Positions 58,816-64,000 of a stretch of 64,000 nucleotides of DNA are shown here, piece by piece. The notes beneath the pieces are model-generated. The model worked only from the letters and a program-made list of their open reading frames with translations. It had not been told where the DNA came from and searched no databases. Origin of the DNA: Gibbula magus. Taxonomy: Eukaryota > Mollusca > Gastropoda > Trochida > Trochidae. Location of the stretch: assembly GCA_936450465.1 (NCBI GenBank), contig OW388289.1, positions 71,112,420-71,176,419 on the forward strand, in the 5' to 3' direction. How positions within the stretch are numbered: position 1 is the stretch's first letter; each line of letters opens with the position of its first letter. A program made the translations under genes and the position numbers.

Positions 58816-60650
58816 ACCAAACTACAAACTGTTTCCCTTCATTTCAAACCTTACCCACCTTTCATTGTGTATGTAGCTGGATCTCCAAGCCGGAAGCAAT
58901 CTTCTCTCATCAAGGACAAACAACAATGGAGAAACACGCTAATCGCTTTGATTGTTTTAAACTCTGAAACTACGCGTCATTCAAACGTTTTTTTTACAGA
59001 AAGACCAAGCTGTCGAAAGGTGCCCTTTTGCTGTTTAGTCATTTCCACGAATTCATGTTACACAGCCCATGGAAACACGCGTTAAATGAACTTTCTCTCT
59101 TTGAAACTGATGTTACCGGTACGGTAAAATGACATACAGACAGACAGACATATTTTATTCAAGTGTCACACGATATGTTACAAACATTTATGCTGATAAC
59201 TGATTGGTAGTGCTTATATATAATGAGTCTTCTGTATCGTCAAAGCTATTTTGTTGTTTATGTAAACAGTATTGCAATCAACTGTATGTATAACTGTATT
59301 GTATGTATGTATATATTTATAAATAACGCTGCATTCAGAATAAACAGCCCAACCCGACTGACAATGGTGTCTGCACATGACGCAGATCTTTAGGTTGTAG
59401 CATACTCACATCGAGCAGCCCTTTTTTTCCTTTGATGTCCACCGATGTACTTCTACAACTAATTGGTGTTTGCTTAGGGGCTTAACTATGAGACCTCATG
59501 ATTAGCTAATCAGATCAGTTAAATAGTGGACAATATAAATTAAATATATTCACCTCCAAGACTAAAAGGTGTTTTTGGTGTTAAACAAAATACTCCAAAT
59601 GTCATGATATATGGAGAATGTGGCAGGTTTCCCTTATATGTAAATTCATATTGTAAGGTAATTCGGTATTAGATAAAGTTATTATATATGCCATCCTATC
59701 GCATACCAAAGAAATGTTACACTATGATGCTTATATGTGATATATGGAGAATGTGGCAGGTTTCCCTTAGGACGCTTACCTAATGTTCAACAGCGTTATC
59801 CATACCGAATTATATATATCTTGTTTAAATGTTAAAAAGCATAGAATATGTCTGGCACGATTTCGATGCTCATCCATGCAAATATATTTGTAATGTTCTA
59901 CAGGCATGAAGGCTCTTGAGTACCGCTAATAAAAATTATTGTGAATTCGTTCTCTTGTTTTCTCTCATTTTCCTTGTGCCAGTTTGTAAGCAAGGTAGAC
60001 AAGGTAGACCTTACGTCTAATGAGCCGATCACCCAAGCAGAGAATCCGGATAATCCGGATTAGCAGACTGAACAAACATAATTTACATCGACTTAACACC
60101 ATTGGCCAAACTAACATAAGGCAGACCTTAATTTCCCCTTCAAAAGTAGGAAACTCTGCTTTATGTGCATGAACCCTGACAATTACTCACTCATCATTTT
60201 AACTTCTCCTTGGGATGTTAAAAGTTTCGGTCAGATCTAACTAAACCCTCTTCCGGGGAATACATTTGGATTTGGTGGATTATACTTGCTTATGTATATA
60301 TAATATTGCCTCTTGTTTATCATCAAGTCATTTAAGCTATAATCACTTAAATTCAGAAACAACGGGGTTGATTTGTAAGTCCGACCTTTGGGTCCAAGAA
60401 AAAATTATACTGATATACTTTGAATTATTAACCGTGAATAAGATAAACCTCAAACTATTGTGTTTATAAGGATAATGTGTTTCGCAAAATGTTGATAATG
60501 GTTTTAAAACTTAAATGACAGAATATAGCGAGAATGAGAATTGGATTATTTCTATAAAGAGATTAAATAACAACTTTGAACCTTGAACAACGCTAAACGT
60601 CAGTCTTACATTTTACCAAATATTTGAAGGTTGTTGTTGTTGTTTGACAG
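58816..60650. other. 3' region of the intronless ORF and intergenic DNA
   Basis: AATAAA at 59339-59344 is the first good polyadenylation signal, about 520 bp after the stop. A pair of 31-bp direct repeats lies at 59606-59769. Otherwise no gene recognised. Confidence 0.4.
59606..59769. repeat. 31-bp direct repeats 133 bp apart
   Basis: GATATATGGAGAATGTGGCA plus GGTTTCCCTTA occurs at 59606-59636 and 59739-59769 without visible mismatch. AATTCGGTAT near 59660 and its complement near 59803 may be a matching inverted pair of a decayed element. Confidence 0.7.
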
Positions 60651-62590
60651 CACTACAAGCCAAACCGTGATCCGAACAACACTGAACTGAGCAATCCTTT
60701 ACGAGCATATACTCATGACGTGCATACACGTGATTTAATATAATGCTTGATAAATTTATAGTGTGACCTGTTGGTGAATATCGTATTCTTTACATGTGCA
60801 TCACATACATCAAAAGTAGATGTTAACTTAACCTTGCAAACCTTTACACTTATGTACCGTACCCATGGCTTTGATAAACGTGATAATACATTGTTTACCT
60901 TTAAACATGTGACCTACAGGTAAATAACATATCTTTGTCACGTTAACCATTACACATTTAATGTGAATTATATCCACAGTTTGACTCTGTTTAGTCCATA
61001 CCGATACAATACATGTGATTCATTCTAATAACATTCATGTTTTAAACACGATGTTGGAAGGTTATTATAAAATAGCTTGTGGAACGAAACTATGGAAGCA
61101 TTCATGCAAACCATATGCTTACCTTTATGTGCGGTTTAGTCTGTTCGAACACAAACTAATGTCATAATCCTAAGAAATGTCTTACCTTTAAACATAATGT
61201 AAGCAGATAAATAGAATATCCTTGTCTGTCTCCATTGCAAATCCAATGTGAATGTTAAACAAAAACATGACCTGGTTAAAGCCAACGCCATGGCGACGTG
61301 TACACAATCTTCAACACTCTCAATCAAGCGTGTCGTGTTCACGTGGGTTCAACTGTTTATACTGATCGAGGAAATGAGAGGTGTATCGTTTTGTGAAGAG
61401 AAAATTGTATCAGCGATTGGGATAATCAGTAATCGATATCAAAGAGACAGGTAGTGGTAGCCTAATCGATTAAGGAAACAATAGATTCCGTGCTCAACCT
61501 ACCATGGCGTGTCTCCCTTAATGGAAATATATTGCTATGGTAGTGCTCGTTAATATTGATTAAAATGATTTGTGTTGCCAAATGTCTGTCCTGTATAAAA
61601 ATATGGCGATGTAAAACGCATATAATGTAACAGCTTTGCAGCAGAAATGTTCTGGGTTTTCAGATAGACAGCTGACAATATGTGTATAAATGCATTTGTT
61701 ATGGGTGACAGTTCCCGAGCTTACACATACGTTATTTCTGATAAAAAGAAATTTAGTTTAGATGACTTTTTGGTTTTGGACGATGTAATTTTCTCACTTT
61801 TACAGATTTGATAAGATAATGACTGCGTTCTTGCTATATCTTCATGCATATTTTATACATAAAAAAGTTACGCACCCCGTTTATTCAAAACTGAAACGTG
61901 ATGTTGTTGATATGTTACGTTGATTTGACTGTATTAATCTCTCTTGACATAAAAACATGTTGTATCGATATTTATCCACAAATAACTATTGTTCTTCTGA
62001 TGAAACAGTCCAAGACACTTTAGGTTTCAGATGACAAACACAACAATGTTGTTAAAACTCTTAAAGTCAGTGTAATGGCTGTCGTCGATCAAAATAAACA
62101 CATTAAAACAACTGTTTTGGTTATAAACAATTATATTGCAGGAGCGGAGGTGGGGGTTGTATATTGATTGTTTGTGAATGATTGTGTTTGTTCATTTGGT
62201 CACTAAATACAAACTTACCAGGCGCACTATTCATTTCAGTTGGACATTTTCGCCTGACCTCTTCAAAGAACTTAATGTGTATAGCTGCACCCCGGTGGTG
62301 TGTTCACTGACTGTGCATGTTAGTGCATATAACATGTAATTTCAATGAGTTATACAAGAAATCCTCAAAATCTCAAAACTTAACATACAAACCATATAAA
62401 CTAACATATTCATTTTGTCCCAAGTGTGTTTACATTTTTACATGTTAGAGACTCCACCCCATACAATTCCAGACGGATATTTTCGACACCACTACAAGCC
62501 AAACCGTGATCCGAACAACACTGAACTGAGCAATCCTTTACGAGCATATACTCATGACATGCATACACGTGATTTAATATAATGCTTGAT
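60651..62590. repeat. Pair of 101-bp direct repeats enclosing 1.7 kb
   Basis: 60651-60751 and 62490-62590 (CACTACAAGCCAAACCGTGA to TTTAATATAATGCTTGAT) are identical except for one base. The 1738 bp between them show no coding content. It could be a local duplication, or element ends; the repeats do not begin TG and end CA, so an LTR reading is weak. Confidence 0.8.
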
Positions 62591-62999
62591 TTCGATGAGA
62601 GTTTACACGGTACCATGTTTTTTTAAAGAATTAATTGAATGTTTGGAAACATTTGATAAGCAGTCTGAACTGTTTATTGTTCATATGACATTTGCCTTTT
62701 ACTTTACTGCATGAGTGAAGATAATCACTCGAACTTTTTACCCGTCGGGTGTATCATGTTTATTGTTTGTTGTATAAGTTTTTCAGTTCATTTCAGCAAA
62801 ATGAAATTGATTGCTACATCCATGATGAGGAAGTCATGTTAAGGACAAAACACAAGTGAACGACGATGTTTATTAAGAAATGAGTTTAATAAAGTTATTG
62901 CAAAATGAATACAGAAGACACGTTATTTTACTTTGAAATATTACAGACGCTCCCAGCAACGCTAATTTTACATTTGGTACATACTGGAAGGGAGAAATA
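62591..62999. other. No recognised feature
   Basis: AT-rich DNA without recognised genes or repeats. Confidence 0.4.
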
Positions 63000-63130
63000 T
63001 GGGGTGCCAAATGGGACTTTAATCGCTATTGAGTAAGCTTACTAATTAGCTTACTAATTCATTTACTAAGTTTACTAATTCGAATTAGTAAGCTTACTAA
63101 ATAGCGATTAAAGTCCCATTTGGCACCCCA
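63000..63130. mobile_element. 131-bp palindromic MITE, TGGGGTGCCAAA ends
   Basis: Almost entirely inverted repeat: TGGGGTGCCAAATGGGACTT to its complement, with TA on each side and AAGCTTACTAA repeats in the centre. It is the shortest member of the family that includes 28147-29930 and the decayed end at 7307. Confidence 0.9.
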
Positions 63131-64000
63131 TAGAGAAATGTATCAAACAACGAATTTGAATCAGTTAAGAATAAGAAGTGAACTAGTTGTTTAGGCTTTA
63201 TCACATCTAATTTGATATTAACAAAAGCATATCAGATGTAAATATGTAATATCAAGAGAAGACATATCACACATCTGTTTTTAAACTAACAACTAGAATA
63301 AAAACTGATGCAGAAACCACCAGTTCATTATATACCCATATAATGAAGCCATGTAGTGTTTAGGTAAGTACTTATGTTTTAGTTTTACTCCTGCGATAGA
63401 ACCAAAGAGGATAATATTGAAACATGTTTTACCTTGTCTCTAAAAGCCAACCTAACCATGAAGGTTCAAATCCAACTCATTTCGATGCAAACCAGTAATA
63501 AATGAAGACATTTGAAAACATGAGACTATCAGAAGGCACCAAGTCAGTAAATGTGAAATACATATTCAAAGCTTCATATGATAACAGGAAGAAAGCAATC
63601 GCTAACTGAGTATCTTTCAAACTCGTTTCCATAGTAACCAACAAGAAAGTTTCACACCCTCATTATATACCCCACGGATGTGTTAATACCCATTCAATTG
63701 AATTATCCTCGTGGAACATCTCGATTTCGTATATATGAGATGCCGTTGTAAGCCCAGATAATACCCTAATGAGACGGCCTAATCAAAGTTTATAAAGCAT
63801 TCTCAGCAGGGTAGTATGTGGGCTTGCGAAGCTCTCTCACATACCTTGGAACGTCCCTGTTAAAAAATATATACGTAAGGCACAATTAAGAACTAAAGGG
63901 TTGTTCCAGGAATTTGTCTAATATGCCCGGACGGACAGTCGATCTCGCGCGTACAGCTCGTGTAATCAGCAAAGTTTTCAAATGAAAGTCCAAAGGCAGT
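63131..64000. other. No recognised feature
   Basis: No gene, RNA gene or repeat unit recognised up to the window end. Confidence 0.4.

Noticed and set aside
60651..62590. An LTR retrotransposon bounded by the 101-bp repeats
   Set aside because: There are no TG/CA ends, no primer-binding site or polypurine tract recognised, and no coding remnants between the repeats.

Overview
The window is animal nuclear DNA: AT-rich, intron-rich and crowded with transposon remnants. Metazoan NDUFS4, a family of TIR proteins with ARM-type repeats, many TTAA- and TA-flanked MITEs, tRNA-derived SINEs, a DIRS retroelement and satellites carrying (TCCG)n tracts together suggest a lophotrochozoan, most likely a bivalve mollusc. 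The species cannot be named from sequence alone. No prokaryotic, organellar or rRNA sequence was seen.

Layout. (1) 0.96-6.3 kb, plus: NDUFS4, a mitochondrial complex I subunit, whose five proposed coding exons join in phase; a 705-bp MITE ends 74 bp before the proposed start. (2) 6.3-21.5 kb: a repeat desert with MITEs, a broken LINE reverse transcriptase (10.7-12.3 kb), a DIRS-type element on the minus strand (13.1-15.2 kb), SINEs, minisatellites and one promoter-like block near 19.2 kb with a small possible ORF beyond it. (3) 21.8-26.6 kb, plus: a five-exon gene for a 227-residue secreted protein with two thrombospondin type-1-like modules. (4) 26.6-32.9 kb: satellites, including a 1.8-kb TIR-bounded composite element full of AAGGTCA half-sites. 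(5) 32.9-54.3 kb, minus: two tandem paralogous genes, here called A and B, each with ten coding exons in the same phases. They encode 681- and 645-residue ARM-TIR-SAM proteins with a probable N-myristoylation signal. (6) 57.7-58.8 kb, plus: an uncharacterised intronless 369-codon ORF with a twofold internal repeat. (7) 58.8-64 kb: no gene recognised, a few repeats.

The most interesting part is the A/B locus. The domain order differs from SARM1 (ARM-SAM-SAM-TIR), yet the TIR keeps a glutamate at the position of the NADase catalytic residue. In gene B a 42-bp, 29-copy minisatellite occupies the intron next to that residue. Its unit is the end of the TIR exon plus the splice donor, so the array repeats a frame- and phase-preserving donor, and the first copies could add 14-residue blocks to the TIR domain if alternative donors are used. 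Every gene model here was built by hand from splice consensus, phase and paralogue comparison; none has transcript support.
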